A DNA stretch of 64,000 nucleotides from Blattabacterium cuenoti (GTDB lineage Bacteria > Bacteroidota > Bacteroidia > Flavobacteriales > Blattabacteriaceae): positions 362,501 through 426,500 of the forward strand of contig NZ_CP059197.1 in the NCBI RefSeq assembly GCF_014251735.1. The letters run 5' to 3'. A program made the position numbers and the translations under genes. The notes under the pieces are model-generated. The model was given only the letters and a program-made list of their open reading frames with translations. It was not told the origin of the DNA and did not search any database. Position 1 is the first letter of the stretch, and every line of letters begins with the position of its first letter. Shown one piece after another: positions 24,977 to 34,155 of this stretch.

Positions 24977-26662
24977 TTAAACAATCCATTGTTTTCTAAG
25001 AGAAAAATTTCCAAAATTTTCTCCTAAAAATCTTTCTTTTCGAAAAACACCAAAAATTAGATCAAGTTCCTTCAAAATAGAAGATTCATCCATATTTTTT
25101 TTATAAAGTTTATTCAAACGTGTCCCCTCCTTATTCGCTCCTAAATATAGATTATATAACCCATAAGAAACTCCTATCAAACCAATTTCCGCTAGATAAG
25201 GACGTGAGCATCCATTAGGACATCCAGTCATACGAATAATAATCTCTTCTTTTTCCAATTGATATTTTTTTAAAATATGCTCAATTTTGTCTATTAAATT
25301 AGGTAAATAACGTTGTCCTTCCGCCAAAGCTAAAGGACATGTATTAAAAGCTACACAGGCCATAGAGTTCTTTCTTATAGAGGATATATTTTTCATATAA
25401 TTGATAATTCCATATTCCTCAAGAATAGATTGTATTTTTTCTTTATGATTGACCTGAATATCAGTTAATGTTATATTCTGATTACAAGTGAATAAAAAAT
25501 TACATATTTGAAGTTCTGCTATTTTTAACAAAGCAGATTTTAAATGAACAGATTTTCTATCAAAAACTAATCCGTTTTCTATAAAAAAAGTATAATTCCA
25601 TAATTTTTTATTGTTCTGAATCCAACAAAAATAATCCGTTCTTTCTGTAAAAACAAAAGGATGTTCTTTTTCTAAAGAGAAACTAATTCTTTTTTCCAGT
25701 TCTTTTTTAAACCAATCAATTCCATAATTATCTATAGTGTATTTTAAACGAGCCAATTTTCGATCCTTTCTATTTCCATAATCACGTTGAATTGTCAATA
25801 TCTCGTATACTATTTTTAATGTTTTTTCTTCCGAATCTGAAAATCCAATTACCGTACCTAATCTAGAATAAGTTTTAGGATTACCATGTGTAGTAGATAA
25901 ACCCCCTCCTACTGATATATTAAATCCTTTTAATTGATAATTAAAAGGATCTATAATAGCAATTAAACCTATGTCATTAGCAAAAACGTCTACATCATTA
26001 TTAGGAGGAACAGCTATAGCTATCTTAAATTTTCTAGGTAAATAATTTTCTTTATAAAGAGGCTCTTTATTTTCTTTTTCCAGAATTTTTTCTTCATCTA
26101 ACCAAATTTCATAATAAGCCCTTGTTTTTGGAAGTAACATTTTACTAATTTTAGAAGCATAATCATATATTTCTTCATAAGAATGTTTTCCCACATATGT
26201 ACTGCATATTACATTTCTATTAACATCACCACAAGTAGCTATAGAATCCAATTTAGAAAGATTAAAAGATTGAATAGTAGGTTTTATTTTAGATTTAATC
26301 AATCCATGCAATTGAACAGTTTGTCTAGTCGTTATTTTAATTACTCCTGTTGAATTTTTTTCTGAAATCTGATGGATAGCTATCCATTGTTTTGAATTAA
26401 TAAGACCTCCTGGAATTCGTAAACGAATCATAAAAGAATATAAACGATCTAATTTTTTCTTAGAACGTTCTTCTCTTATATCTCTATCATCTTGTTGATA
26501 TAATCCATGAAATTTTACAACAATTTGATCTTTATCATAAAAACCACCAAACAGTTCCTCTTTCAAGCTGTCTACAATAGACCCACGAAGTCCTTTGCTT
26601 TCTTTTTTTATTTTTTCCTCTACCGTTGTCATTTTTTTTTTATAATCACGATCTTTTATCAT
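24977..26662 (-). CDS. cysI: Sulfite reductase, hemoprotein subunit
   Basis: Reduces sulfite to sulfide with six electrons from CysJ, using coupled siroheme and [4Fe-4S]. Length is 561 aa (E. coli 570). Cluster ligands are visible near the C-terminus as CVAFNTC and GCPNGCSRPYLAEIG (about residues 430-490). RIPGGLINSKQW and TTRQTVQLHG in the N-terminal third are siroheme/substrate-pocket motifs. Alternative start Met is at residue 11. It lies 29 nt after cysJ and overlaps or nearly touches the fused siroheme-synthase gene, so the enzyme and its cofactor maturation are made together. Confidence 0.96.
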   Translation of the reverse strand: MIKDRDYKKKMTTVEEKIKKESKGLRGSIVDSLKEELFGGFYDKDQIVVKFHGLYQQDDRDIREERSKKKLDRLYSFMIRLRIPGGLINSKQWIAIHQISEKNSTGVIKITTRQTVQLHGLIKSKIKPTIQSFNLSKLDSIATCGDVNRNVICSTYVGKHSYEEIYDYASKISKMLLPKTRAYYEIWLDEEKILEKENKEPLYKENYLPRKFKIAIAVPPNNDVDVFANDIGLIAIIDPFNYQLKGFNISVGGGLSTTHGNPKTYSRLGTVIGFSDSEEKTLKIVYEILTIQRDYGNRKDRKLARLKYTIDNYGIDWFKKELEKRISFSLEKEHPFVFTERTDYFCWIQNNKKLWNYTFFIENGLVFDRKSVHLKSALLKIAELQICNFLFTCNQNITLTDIQVNHKEKIQSILEEYGIINYMKNISSIRKNSMACVAFNTCPLALAEGQRYLPNLIDKIEHILKKYQLEKEEIIIRMTGCPNGCSRPYLAEIGLIGVSYGLYNLYLGANKEGTRLNKLYKKNMDESSILKELDLIFGVFRKERFLGENFGNFSLRKQWIV

Positions 26663-26691
26663 CTTATTTTCAAATTTTTTTTTGGAAAAAA

Positions 26692-28374
26692 TTAATATAC
26701 ATCTTTCAAATAGCGTCCAGCTTCTTTCATTTTTTTTATAAAAAACTCTGGAGAAGTACGGCCAATTTCTTTTATCACACGATATATCGTATTCTCAACA
26801 TCTATACTCATAGGTGTTTTTTTTCCACAAATGTATACATACGCCCCATTCTCTATCCATGTAAAAAATTCCTGACGATTTTCCCATATTTTATTTTGTA
26901 CATATATTTTTTCTTCTTGATCTCTAGAAAAAGCAAGACTAACACGATGAAGTACTCCATTTTTTTTCCAATTTTGAACTTCTGTTTGATATAAAAAATC
27001 AGAAGCAAAATGCTGATCTCCAAAAAAAAGCCAATTCTTTCCAGAAGCTCCTATTGCTTCTCTTTCATATAAAAATGAACGAAATGGAGCTATCCCTGTT
27101 CCAGGTCCAATAAGAATAATATCTTTGTCTGATTCTGGTAACTTAAATAAGTAATTTTTATGAATAAAAAAAGATAAAATATCACCTTCCTTTAATTTAG
27201 AAAGAAAATCAGAACAATAACCATATTTAATTTTTTCACCTATTTGAAATTGATGACGTGATACTGTAATGTGTATCTCAGAATCATGAACTCTTGGAGA
27301 AGAAGAAATAGAATATAATCTAGGTTTTATAGGATCCATAATTTGAACTAAGTCTTCTGGTTGATTTCGATTTTTCATAGGAAAATTCTTTAAAAGATCA
27401 AAAAGATCCCATTCTTTATCATAAGGAATGTCTTTTTTTACCAACGCTGAATATTTTTTCAATACAATTGTAGACAAATGAAAAATATTTGCTTCTTTTT
27501 TTAAAAAATCAAACATATTTTTCATTTTATTTGAAGTATTATCATTTTTATTTTGAAAAAAATTCATAATCTTTTGTACTTCTTCTGAAGGGTTTTCTGC
27601 TATAATGCCTACCGAATCCCCTGGTTCATAATTGACTTCATCAGGGTTTTTGATTAAAATTTCAATATGATGAATTTCTTTGTTAGAACCTCTTCCTTTA
27701 TCGTTTAAAAGTGTATTAGTTAAAATAGTTCCATAAATTTTTTTTTTTTTCACGTTTTTTTTGATAAATTCTTCCTGAATTTTCCCTTTCTCAAAAAAAT
27801 TTACAATTTTCGTAAACCATTCTTCTGCTTTATCTTCAAAATCTACATCACATTTTTGTAACGGAATTAGTCTAGTAGCTCCCACTTCATGTAAACGTCT
27901 ATCTACATCTTCTCCTGCTTTGCAAAAGAAAGGATAAGAACGATCGCCTAATGCTAATACACTATATTTCATACTATCTAAACGAAGATCTTTCTCTTGA
28001 TGAATAAAATCAAAAAAAGATTTAGCAGATGATGGAGGTTCTCCTTCTCCATGTGTACTAATAATTATGAAAAAATAATTTTCTTTTTTTAAATCAATCA
28101 AACGGTATTGATCTAAACTTATTAATTTTATTTGTAATTTTTTATCTTTAGCTTTCTTAACAAGAGAAAAAGCTAAATTTTTTGCATTTCCGGTTTCTGT
28201 CCCATAAACAAGTGTAATTTTTTCTTTAAACTTTATCAATTTTTTTGAATTTTCATTTGAATTTTCATAGGAAGAAATTATTCCAGATAAAAATCCAGAC
28301 ATCCAAATAATTTCTTCTTTAGAAGAATTTTTTATGAATTCAATGAATGCTTTATTTTTTGATTCAGATAACAT
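26692..28374 (-). CDS. cysJ: Sulfite reductase [NADPH], flavoprotein subunit
   Basis: Passes electrons from NADPH through FAD and FMN to CysI. Length is 560 aa, near E. coli CysJ (599). The domain order is as in the family: an FMN flavodoxin domain near residues 50-200 (VYGTETGNAKNLA near 55, STHGEGEPPSS near 107), an FAD-binding domain with PRLYSISSSP near 353, and an NADP domain with GPGTGIAPFRSFL near 424 and the C-terminal DVY. Position between cobA and cysI fits its role. Confidence 0.95.
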   Translation of the reverse strand: MLSESKNKAFIEFIKNSSKEEIIWMSGFLSGIISSYENSNENSKKLIKFKEKITLVYGTETGNAKNLAFSLVKKAKDKKLQIKLISLDQYRLIDLKKENYFFIIISTHGEGEPPSSAKSFFDFIHQEKDLRLDSMKYSVLALGDRSYPFFCKAGEDVDRRLHEVGATRLIPLQKCDVDFEDKAEEWFTKIVNFFEKGKIQEEFIKKNVKKKKIYGTILTNTLLNDKGRGSNKEIHHIEILIKNPDEVNYEPGDSVGIIAENPSEEVQKIMNFFQNKNDNTSNKMKNMFDFLKKEANIFHLSTIVLKKYSALVKKDIPYDKEWDLFDLLKNFPMKNRNQPEDLVQIMDPIKPRLYSISSSPRVHDSEIHITVSRHQFQIGEKIKYGYCSDFLSKLKEGDILSFFIHKNYLFKLPESDKDIILIGPGTGIAPFRSFLYEREAIGASGKNWLFFGDQHFASDFLYQTEVQNWKKNGVLHRVSLAFSRDQEEKIYVQNKIWENRQEFFTWIENGAYVYICGKKTPMSIDVENTIYRVIKEIGRTSPEFFIKKMKEAGRYLKDVY

Positions 28375-28421
28375 TTTTTTTCAAGTTTAAAACAGAGATG
28401 AATTACAAAAAAAACAAAATA

Positions 28422-29234
28422 TTAAGACACAAAATAATTTTTTTTAGGAAAAAAATATAGATCAGAAGTCCATTTAAATTTTCTATGTAAATTGACCGTT
28501 TTTCCTATAATTACTAAAGATGGAGATAAAAATTTTTTTTCTTTTCTTATTAATTCTTTACAATTGTAAAGGGAACTTGTATAGACCTTTTGCATCGGTG
28601 TAGTAGCTTGTTCCACTATTGCTACCAATTTATCTGTATAAATATTTCTTTTATTCATTATCAATTTATCAAAAATATAGTCCAATTTTTGAATACACAT
28701 ATAAAATACTAACGTATCCGAAGTCTTCATAAATTCAATCCATTGATCTTGACGAATAGAGTTTGGATCATGAAGTGTAATAAAACGAACTGAAGAAGCG
28801 TATCCCCTTGCTGTAAGAGGAATCCCTGTGTAAGCAGCAGCACCTACAGCTGCAGTAACTCCTGGAATGATTTCATAAGAAATATCATATTTTTTTAATT
28901 CAATTAATTCATCCATAATATTAGAAAAAATAGAAACATCTCCCCCTTTTAGTCTAACTACATATTTTCCTTGCAAAGCATGATAAATCATAATGTCATT
29001 GATTTTTTTTTGAGTCAGATATAATGGATTCTCATTTCTACTACTACTACAATATGTAGAGCGTTTTCCTACATAAATAATTTTTCTTTTAGAATTTGAA
29101 TATTTTTTTAGTATTTCAGGACTGACAAGACGATCTACTAATATCACTTCGGATTTTCTTAAATGATAAACGGCTTTAATAGTTATCAAATCAGGATCTC
29201 CTGGACCTGCGGAAATAAAAATAACCTTTTTCAT
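28422..29234 (-). CDS. cobA: Uroporphyrinogen-III C-methyltransferase
   Basis: Methylates uroporphyrinogen III at C2 and C7 to precorrin-2 with SAM, the first committed step to siroheme. Length is 270 aa. Family motifs are ISAGPGDPDLITIKA (residues 7-21), LVDRLVSPEIL near 36, VVRLKGGDVSIF near 92-103 and YEIIPGVTAAVGAAAYTGIPLT near 119-140. The dehydrogenase/ferrochelatase step is supplied by the fusion protein at 23490 and the substrate by HemD at 12988, so the siroheme route is complete in this window after hydroxymethylbilane. Confidence 0.95.
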   Translation of the reverse strand: MKKVIFISAGPGDPDLITIKAVYHLRKSEVILVDRLVSPEILKKYSNSKRKIIYVGKRSTYCSSSRNENPLYLTQKKINDIMIYHALQGKYVVRLKGGDVSIFSNIMDELIELKKYDISYEIIPGVTAAVGAAAYTGIPLTARGYASSVRFITLHDPNSIRQDQWIEFMKTSDTLVFYMCIQKLDYIFDKLIMNKRNIYTDKLVAIVEQATTPMQKVYTSSLYNCKELIRKEKKFLSPSLVIIGKTVNLHRKFKWTSDLYFFPKKNYFVS

Positions 29235-29247
29235 TTTTTTTTATGAT

Positions 29248-30162
29248 TTATGAATCAAAAAGATCTTCCACAGATAAATATCTCTCTCCAGTATCATAAT
29301 TAAATGTCAGTATTGTCGAATTTTCAGAAAAATTGGATAATTTTTTCGCAATAGCAGACAATACAGCTCCTGTAGAAATTCCTACCAAAATTCCTTCTTT
29401 CTTTGCCACCTTACGAACATAACTAAATGCTTCTTCTTTAGATACTAAAAAAGTTCCATCTAGTATTTTAATATTTAAAATGGATGGAATAAAACCTGCA
29501 CCTAACCCTTGTAATGCATGAGGATTAGGTGTCCCCCCAAATATTACCGAAGATTCTATAGGTTCTACAGAAAATATCTTTATAGTTGGAAATTTTTTCT
29601 TTAATACTTCTCCTATTCCAGTAATATGTCCTCCAGTTCCTACTCCTGTAATAAAATAATCAATTCCATCAGGAAATGATTCTAAAATTTCCTTAGCCGT
29701 AGTATATTTATGTATATTAGAATTAGAAATATTGTCGAATTGTTTTGGCATCCATGAATTTGGAATAGAATTCACCAACTCTTCCGCTTTTTGAATAGCT
29801 CCCTTCATTCCTTCTTCTCTAGGAGTAAGAACAAATTTTGCTCCATAAACTGAAAAAATTTTTCTTCTTTCAACACTCATAGATTCAGGCATTACTAAAA
29901 TAAGACGATATCCTTTCACAGCAGATACCATTGCCAATCCAACTCCAGTATTTCCAGAAGTAGGCTCAATGATAGTATCTCCATTCTTAAGAATTCCTTT
30001 TTTCTCTGCATCCTCGATCATGGATAATGCTATTCGATCCTTAATGCTTCCTCCTGGATTATTTTTTTCCAGCTTCATCCAAACTTTATGATTTGGATAT
30101 AAACGAAGAAGACATACATGAGGTGTATTTCCAATAGTATGCAAGATACTTTCTGCTTTCAT
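29248..30162 (-). CDS. cysK: Cysteine synthase (O-acetylserine sulfhydrylase)
   Basis: PLP enzyme that replaces the acetyl group of O-acetylserine with sulfide to give cysteine. Length is 304 aa. The PLP lysine lies in [12 protein letters not shown] near residues 34-45, and the substrate loop [12 protein letters not shown] is near 66-77. The PLP phosphate loop [11 protein letters not shown] near 172-182 is intact, and GISTGA is near the C-terminus. cysE is the next gene upstream, 21 nt away, the common pair. CysK and CysM types cannot be separated with certainty by eye. Confidence 0.95.
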   Translation of the reverse strand: MKAESILHTIGNTPHVCLLRLYPNHKVWMKLEKNNPGGSIKDRIALSMIEDAEKKGILKNGDTIIEPTSGNTGVGLAMVSAVKGYRLILVMPESMSVERRKIFSVYGAKFVLTPREEGMKGAIQKAEELVNSIPNSWMPKQFDNISNSNIHKYTTAKEILESFPDGIDYFITGVGTGGHITGIGEVLKKKFPTIKIFSVEPIESSVIFGGTPNPHALQGLGAGFIPSILNIKILDGTFLVSKEEAFSYVRKVAKKEGILVGISTGAVLSAIAKKLSNFSENSTILTFNYDTGERYLSVEDLFDS

Positions 30163-30183
30163 CTTTATATTTTATTTTTTTTA

Positions 30184-31017
30184 TTATATCATATAGTTAA
30201 TAGGATCGGGAAAAGGATTGTTATTTCGCATCCTTATTTCGCTTTTTTGATAAACTATAGAATATGGAGGGATACTATGTGTGACCCATACATTTCCACC
30301 AATAACACTATCATGTCCAACTATCGTCTCTCCTCCCAATATAGTAGCTCCAGCATAAATAGTAACTTTATCTTCTATAGTAGGATGACGTTTCTTATTT
30401 GCTAATTTTTTATCTACATAAACAGCTCCTAAAGTGACCCCCTGATATATTTTCACTTTATTTCCTATTTTCGTACTAGATCCTATCACTATTCCTGTTC
30501 CATGATCTATCACAAAAGCTTTTCCGATTTCTGCAGCGGCATGAATATCGACACCCGTTTTACTATGAGCATATTCTGTTATTAGTCGAGGGAGAATTGG
30601 AACTTTTAAAATCCACAGTTGATGAGCCATTCTATATAATGCAGTAGCAAAAAATCCGGGATATGACAAATAAATTTCTTCTATTACGGTTGCAGCTGGA
30701 TCAAAATCTAAAATAGCATTAGCATCTGTCACTAATGTTTGATAAATATTAGGAATTTTTTCAAAAAAATTTTTTGTAAATGTTTTTGATTGATTTTCTT
30801 CAAAATTTAATTCTAAAAGAATATGATGCAACTCGTGTTGTAATATTTGATAATTTTTATTTAAAGATTTTCTGTTTTCTAAAATATTCTGATCAGGGGT
30901 AAAAAGTAGATGAAATAAACCTTCTACAAATTTTTCGGACATCTTTTTATGAGGAAAAGGATAAAATCCTTTTTTTTTATTTTCAAACAAATTATTTAAA
31001 AAATCTGAATTAGACAT
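30184..31017 (-). CDS. cysE: Serine O-acetyltransferase
   Basis: Acetylates serine with acetyl-CoA to O-acetylserine. Length is 277 aa. An N-terminal helical region spans about residues 1-150, followed by a left-handed beta-helix of hexapeptide repeats, GVDIHAAAEIGKAFVIDHGTG and GNKVKIYQGVTLGA. The catalytic Asp-His pair is in DHGTG near residue 169 and the loop with GGNVWVTHSIPP is near the C-terminus. The form is the longer EpsC-like type with an N-terminal extension. It feeds CysK directly. Confidence 0.93.
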   Translation of the reverse strand: MSNSDFLNNLFENKKKGFYPFPHKKMSEKFVEGLFHLLFTPDQNILENRKSLNKNYQILQHELHHILLELNFEENQSKTFTKNFFEKIPNIYQTLVTDANAILDFDPAATVIEEIYLSYPGFFATALYRMAHQLWILKVPILPRLITEYAHSKTGVDIHAAAEIGKAFVIDHGTGIVIGSSTKIGNKVKIYQGVTLGAVYVDKKLANKKRHPTIEDKVTIYAGATILGGETIVGHDSVIGGNVWVTHSIPPYSIVYQKSEIRMRNNNPFPDPINYMI

Positions 31018-31037
31018 AATAAAAAATTATTCAAAAT

Positions 31038-32276
31038 TTACTCGATCATACAAGCGGCTATTGTGGCATAACTCGTTTCATCTATCAAAATAGAAGCTCC
31101 ATTATCTCTTATCTTTTTATAAGAATCAAAAGGAATTGGTTTGGATGTTTTTATTCTCACTTTTACTAAATCATTTAATCCTACATTATCTGGATTTCTC
31201 TCTTTTTGAAAAGTATTCACATTTATGCGATAAATAATATCTGTAATCACAATTGGAATTTGAAAACTGTGAATTTGAAATAAATATCTTTTTTTTCGTT
31301 TCAAACGACTATTCTCCATCCAACAAAGAACAGCATAAAAATCTTGAGAGACCTTAGGTTGATCATCGTCATTCTTTACAAGAATATCACCACGAGAGAT
31401 ATCTATTTGATCTTCTAAATACATAATTATGCTTTGAGGAGCAAATGCTTCTTCAATTCGTTTTCCACCCATTTCCATATACTTTATTTTTGTGTGCAAA
31501 TTAGTGGGATAAACAATGATTTCATCTCCTTTTCTATAAATACCACTGATAATTTTCCCTGCATATCCACGTAAGTAATTATTAAGTTCTCTTGATCGAA
31601 TAATATACTGAATTGGAAATCTAGATGGTTCTAAATGAGGTTCTTTTTGAATCCATATATTTTCTAGCAAGGAAAGAATGCTAGGGCCTCTATACCATTT
31701 CATATTGGAAGATTTATCTACTACATTATCTCCATTTTTTGCACTAATCGGAATTGTTTCTATATTTTTCAAACCGACTCTATGAGCAGTGATTTGATAT
31801 TGACGAATTATATCTTTGTATATTTCATAATCATAACCAATCAAATCCATTTTATTAATAGCTAAAATAATTTTTGGAATATTCAATAATCCGAGAATTA
31901 AAGAATGTCTTTGTATTTGTTCTACTATTCCATAACGAGCATCTACCAATATAATTGCTAAATCTGCGTGAGAAGCACCCGTTACCATATTTCTAGTATA
32001 TTGAAAATGTCCTGGAGTATCTGCTATAATAAATTTTCTTTTAGATGTAGAAAAATATTTATAAGCCACATCAATAGTTATGCCCTGTTCTCTTTCAGCT
32101 CTTAACCCATCTGTTAACAATGATAAATCTATTTGATTTTCATTATCCACATGTTTTTCCGTAATCATAGATAATTGATCTGTCAATACAGAATGACTAT
32201 CATATAATAAACGTCCAATAAGAGTACTCTTTCCATTATCTACACTCCCTGATGTGATGAACCTTAAACTATCCAT
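31038..32276 (-). CDS. cysN: Sulfate adenylyltransferase, GTPase subunit
   Basis: GTP hydrolysis by CysN drives CysD to make adenosine phosphosulfate (APS) from sulfate and ATP. Length is 412 aa, without the C-terminal APS-kinase domain of CysNC fusions. EF-Tu-like motifs are G1 SGSVDNGKSTLIG (residues 9-21), G2 region EQGITIDVAY (63-72), G3 DTPGHFQY and G4 NKMD near residue 146. With no cysC in the operon, sulfate is probably reduced from APS rather than PAPS. It lies 18 nt after cysD. Confidence 0.96.
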   Translation of the reverse strand: MDSLRFITSGSVDNGKSTLIGRLLYDSHSVLTDQLSMITEKHVDNENQIDLSLLTDGLRAEREQGITIDVAYKYFSTSKRKFIIADTPGHFQYTRNMVTGASHADLAIILVDARYGIVEQIQRHSLILGLLNIPKIILAINKMDLIGYDYEIYKDIIRQYQITAHRVGLKNIETIPISAKNGDNVVDKSSNMKWYRGPSILSLLENIWIQKEPHLEPSRFPIQYIIRSRELNNYLRGYAGKIISGIYRKGDEIIVYPTNLHTKIKYMEMGGKRIEEAFAPQSIIMYLEDQIDISRGDILVKNDDDQPKVSQDFYAVLCWMENSRLKRKKRYLFQIHSFQIPIVITDIIYRINVNTFQKERNPDNVGLNDLVKVRIKTSKPIPFDSYKKIRDNGASILIDETSYATIAACMIE

Positions 32277-32294
32277 GAATATATATGTTGTATA

Positions 32295-33203
32295 TTAAAA
32301 ATATCCTTGTTTTTTTCGATCTTCCATAGCAGTATCCGATAGAGAATCATCAATTCTTGTCTGACCTCTTTCACTTATTCTCGTATCTAAAAGTTCTTGA
32401 ATGATTTGTTCTACATTTTTTGCATTTGACTCAATGGCTGCTGTACAAGTCATATCTCCTATAGTACGATACCGTAAGTTTTTTCTACAGATGACTTCAT
32501 CTGGATTAGGTTGAATGAATTTCGATATGGCCATCCATTTTCCTTGAAAATTAAAAGCATCTCTTTGATGTGAAAAATAAATAGAAGGTAATAAAATATC
32601 TTCTTTTTGTATATAATTCCATACATCTAATTCGGTCCAATTACTAATGGGAAAAACACGTATATTTTCTCCATTTCGTATTTTTCCATTGTAAACATTC
32701 CACAATTCAGGTCTTTGTAATTTTGGATCCCAAGATCCAAATTCATTTCGAATGGAAAAAATCCTTTCTTTAGATCTCGCTTTTTCTTCATCCCTGCGTC
32801 CGCCACCAATACATGCATCAAATTGAAATTCTTCAATTGTATCTATAAGTGTATAAGATTGTAAAATATTTCTGTTGGGAAATCTTCCTTTAGGTTCAGA
32901 TAAATTCTTACGTATTATAGTGTCCTCTACTTTACGTACAATAATTTTTTCTTCAATATTTTTCACTAAAAAATCTCTAAAGTCTAATGTTTCAGGAAAA
33001 TTATATCCCGTATCAATGTGTACCAAAGGAAATGGTAACTTTCCTGGTCTAAAAGCTTTTAAAGCTAAATGAACTAATAAAATAGAATCTTTACCTCCTG
33101 AAAATAATAAAGCCGGTCTATCAAATTGTCCTGCTACTTCCCTATAAATATGAATGGTTTCTGATTCTAATTGTTCCAAATAGTTTAAATAATAAGTTTT
33201 CAT
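32295..33203 (-). CDS. cysD: Sulfate adenylyltransferase, catalytic subunit
   Basis: Adenylylates sulfate to APS together with CysN. The family begins near YLNYLEQLESETIHIYREV, so the Met at 33203 (302 aa) fits best; the Met at 33221 adds six residues. The PP-loop motif SGGKDSI lies near residues 34-40, DACIGGGRRDEEKARSKER near 125-143, and FPISNWTELDVWNYI near 190. The C-terminus with TRISERGQTR is typical. It lies 9-27 nt after cysH depending on the start. Confidence 0.96.
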   Translation of the reverse strand: MKTYYLNYLEQLESETIHIYREVAGQFDRPALLFSGGKDSILLVHLALKAFRPGKLPFPLVHIDTGYNFPETLDFRDFLVKNIEEKIIVRKVEDTIIRKNLSEPKGRFPNRNILQSYTLIDTIEEFQFDACIGGGRRDEEKARSKERIFSIRNEFGSWDPKLQRPELWNVYNGKIRNGENIRVFPISNWTELDVWNYIQKEDILLPSIYFSHQRDAFNFQGKWMAISKFIQPNPDEVICRKNLRYRTIGDMTCTAAIESNAKNVEQIIQELLDTRISERGQTRIDDSLSDTAMEDRKKQGYF

Positions 33204-33230
33204 ATGTTCCTTTTGATGCATTTTGTATCA

Positions 33231-33965
33231 TTAATTTCTTATATTTTTTAAGTGTAATCCACACTCTTTCTTTACAGAATTCTCTTCCCACCACCATCGT
33301 CCACTACGATAACTTTCTCCACTTTTAACCGAACGTGTACATGGTGCACATCCTATACTTAAATACCCATTATTATATAAACGATTATAAGGAATGTTAT
33401 ATTTTTTAATAAGTTTTATTATTTGGTCGGACTTCCAATTAAAAAGAGGATGATATTTTATTAATTGATAATTAGAATCCCATTCTAAAAAATTTAAATT
33501 TTTTCTTTCAATAGAATGTTCTGAACGTAATCCAGTAACCCAAATTGCATTTCCTTGCAAAGCCCTTTTTAAGGGTTCTACTTTTCGTAGAAAACAACAT
33601 TTCATTCTATTTTGAACGTTTTCATAAAAAGAATTAGGTCCTTTTTCGGATAAAAATTTTTCTAATTTTTTAGTATCCGGATAATATGCAGAAATGGAAT
33701 AATTGTAAAACTTATTTGTATCTGACCAAACTTGATAAGTTTCTTTAAAAATCCTACCCGTATCTAGGGTGAATATTTTTATAGGAATTTTTCCATTTAG
33801 AATAAAATGAGAAATCAATTGATCTTCAATGTTAAAACTGGTAGAAAAAACTATTCTTTCAGGAAAAATCTCTGAAAGAATTTTTAACTTTTCTTCTATA
33901 GAAAAAGATTCAATTTTTTTAGCAATATCAGACAAACATTTCTCGGATGGATTTCGCAATTTCAT
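33231..33965 (-). CDS. cysH: APS reductase (CysH family, Fe-S type)
   Basis: Reduces activated sulfate to sulfite with thioredoxin or glutaredoxin. Length is 244 aa. The PP-loop region STSFNIEDQL lies near residues 51-60. Two Cys pairs are visible: CC in RMKCCFLRKVEPL near 122-134, and CAPC near 207-210, followed by the catalytic KKECGLHL at the C-terminus. The CC...CxxC set holds a [4Fe-4S] cluster and marks APS rather than PAPS reductases, which agrees with the absence of cysC. It is first in the operon, behind a spacer with inverted repeats. Confidence 0.93.
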   Translation of the reverse strand: MKLRNPSEKCLSDIAKKIESFSIEEKLKILSEIFPERIVFSTSFNIEDQLISHFILNGKIPIKIFTLDTGRIFKETYQVWSDTNKFYNYSISAYYPDTKKLEKFLSEKGPNSFYENVQNRMKCCFLRKVEPLKRALQGNAIWVTGLRSEHSIERKNLNFLEWDSNYQLIKYHPLFNWKSDQIIKLIKKYNIPYNRLYNNGYLSIGCAPCTRSVKSGESYRSGRWWWEENSVKKECGLHLKNIRN

Positions 33966-33985
33966 ATTTTTTATTCATTACCATT

Positions 33986-34024
33986 TCTTCTTTGAAGAAG
34001 AAGATTAATCATTACAAATTAATC
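33986..34024 (-). promoter_or_regulatory. Inverted repeats in the leader of the sulfur operon
   Basis: Two symmetric elements lie upstream of cysH. GATTAAT/ATTAATC (34003-34009 and 34018-34024) is a perfect 7-bp inverted repeat with an 8-nt spacer. It overlaps a one-mismatch -7 motif (TTAATTTG on the minus strand), which would suit an operator. TTCTTC/GAAGAA (near 33986-34003) is a hairpin in the presumed mRNA leader, about 20 nt before the ATG. Either could regulate the operon; no regulator is visible here. Confidence 0.35.
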
Positions 34025-34037
34025 TTCCATATAACCA

Positions 34038-34080
34038 AAAAAAATAAAAAACCCTTCGAATTATCTATCAAATCAAAGGG
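34038..34080 (-). terminator. Intrinsic terminator of the men operon
   Basis: On the minus strand CCCTTTGA pairs with TCGAAGGG (one G-U pair), directly followed by TTTTTTATTTTTTTT. It sits about 75 nt after the menE stop and before the cysH leader, so it separates the menaquinone and sulfur operons. It is the clearest intrinsic terminator in the window. Confidence 0.8.
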
Positions 34081-34155
34081 AGGCTTGTTACAGATCGCAA
34101 TTTTAATTTACAAATATATAAAGAATTGTAGAATTTATTATGAGATCATAAAATT

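Noticed and set aside
26626-26994. Plus-strand frame between cysI and cysJ
   Set aside because: Phe/Tyr-rich antisense shadow of cysJ.
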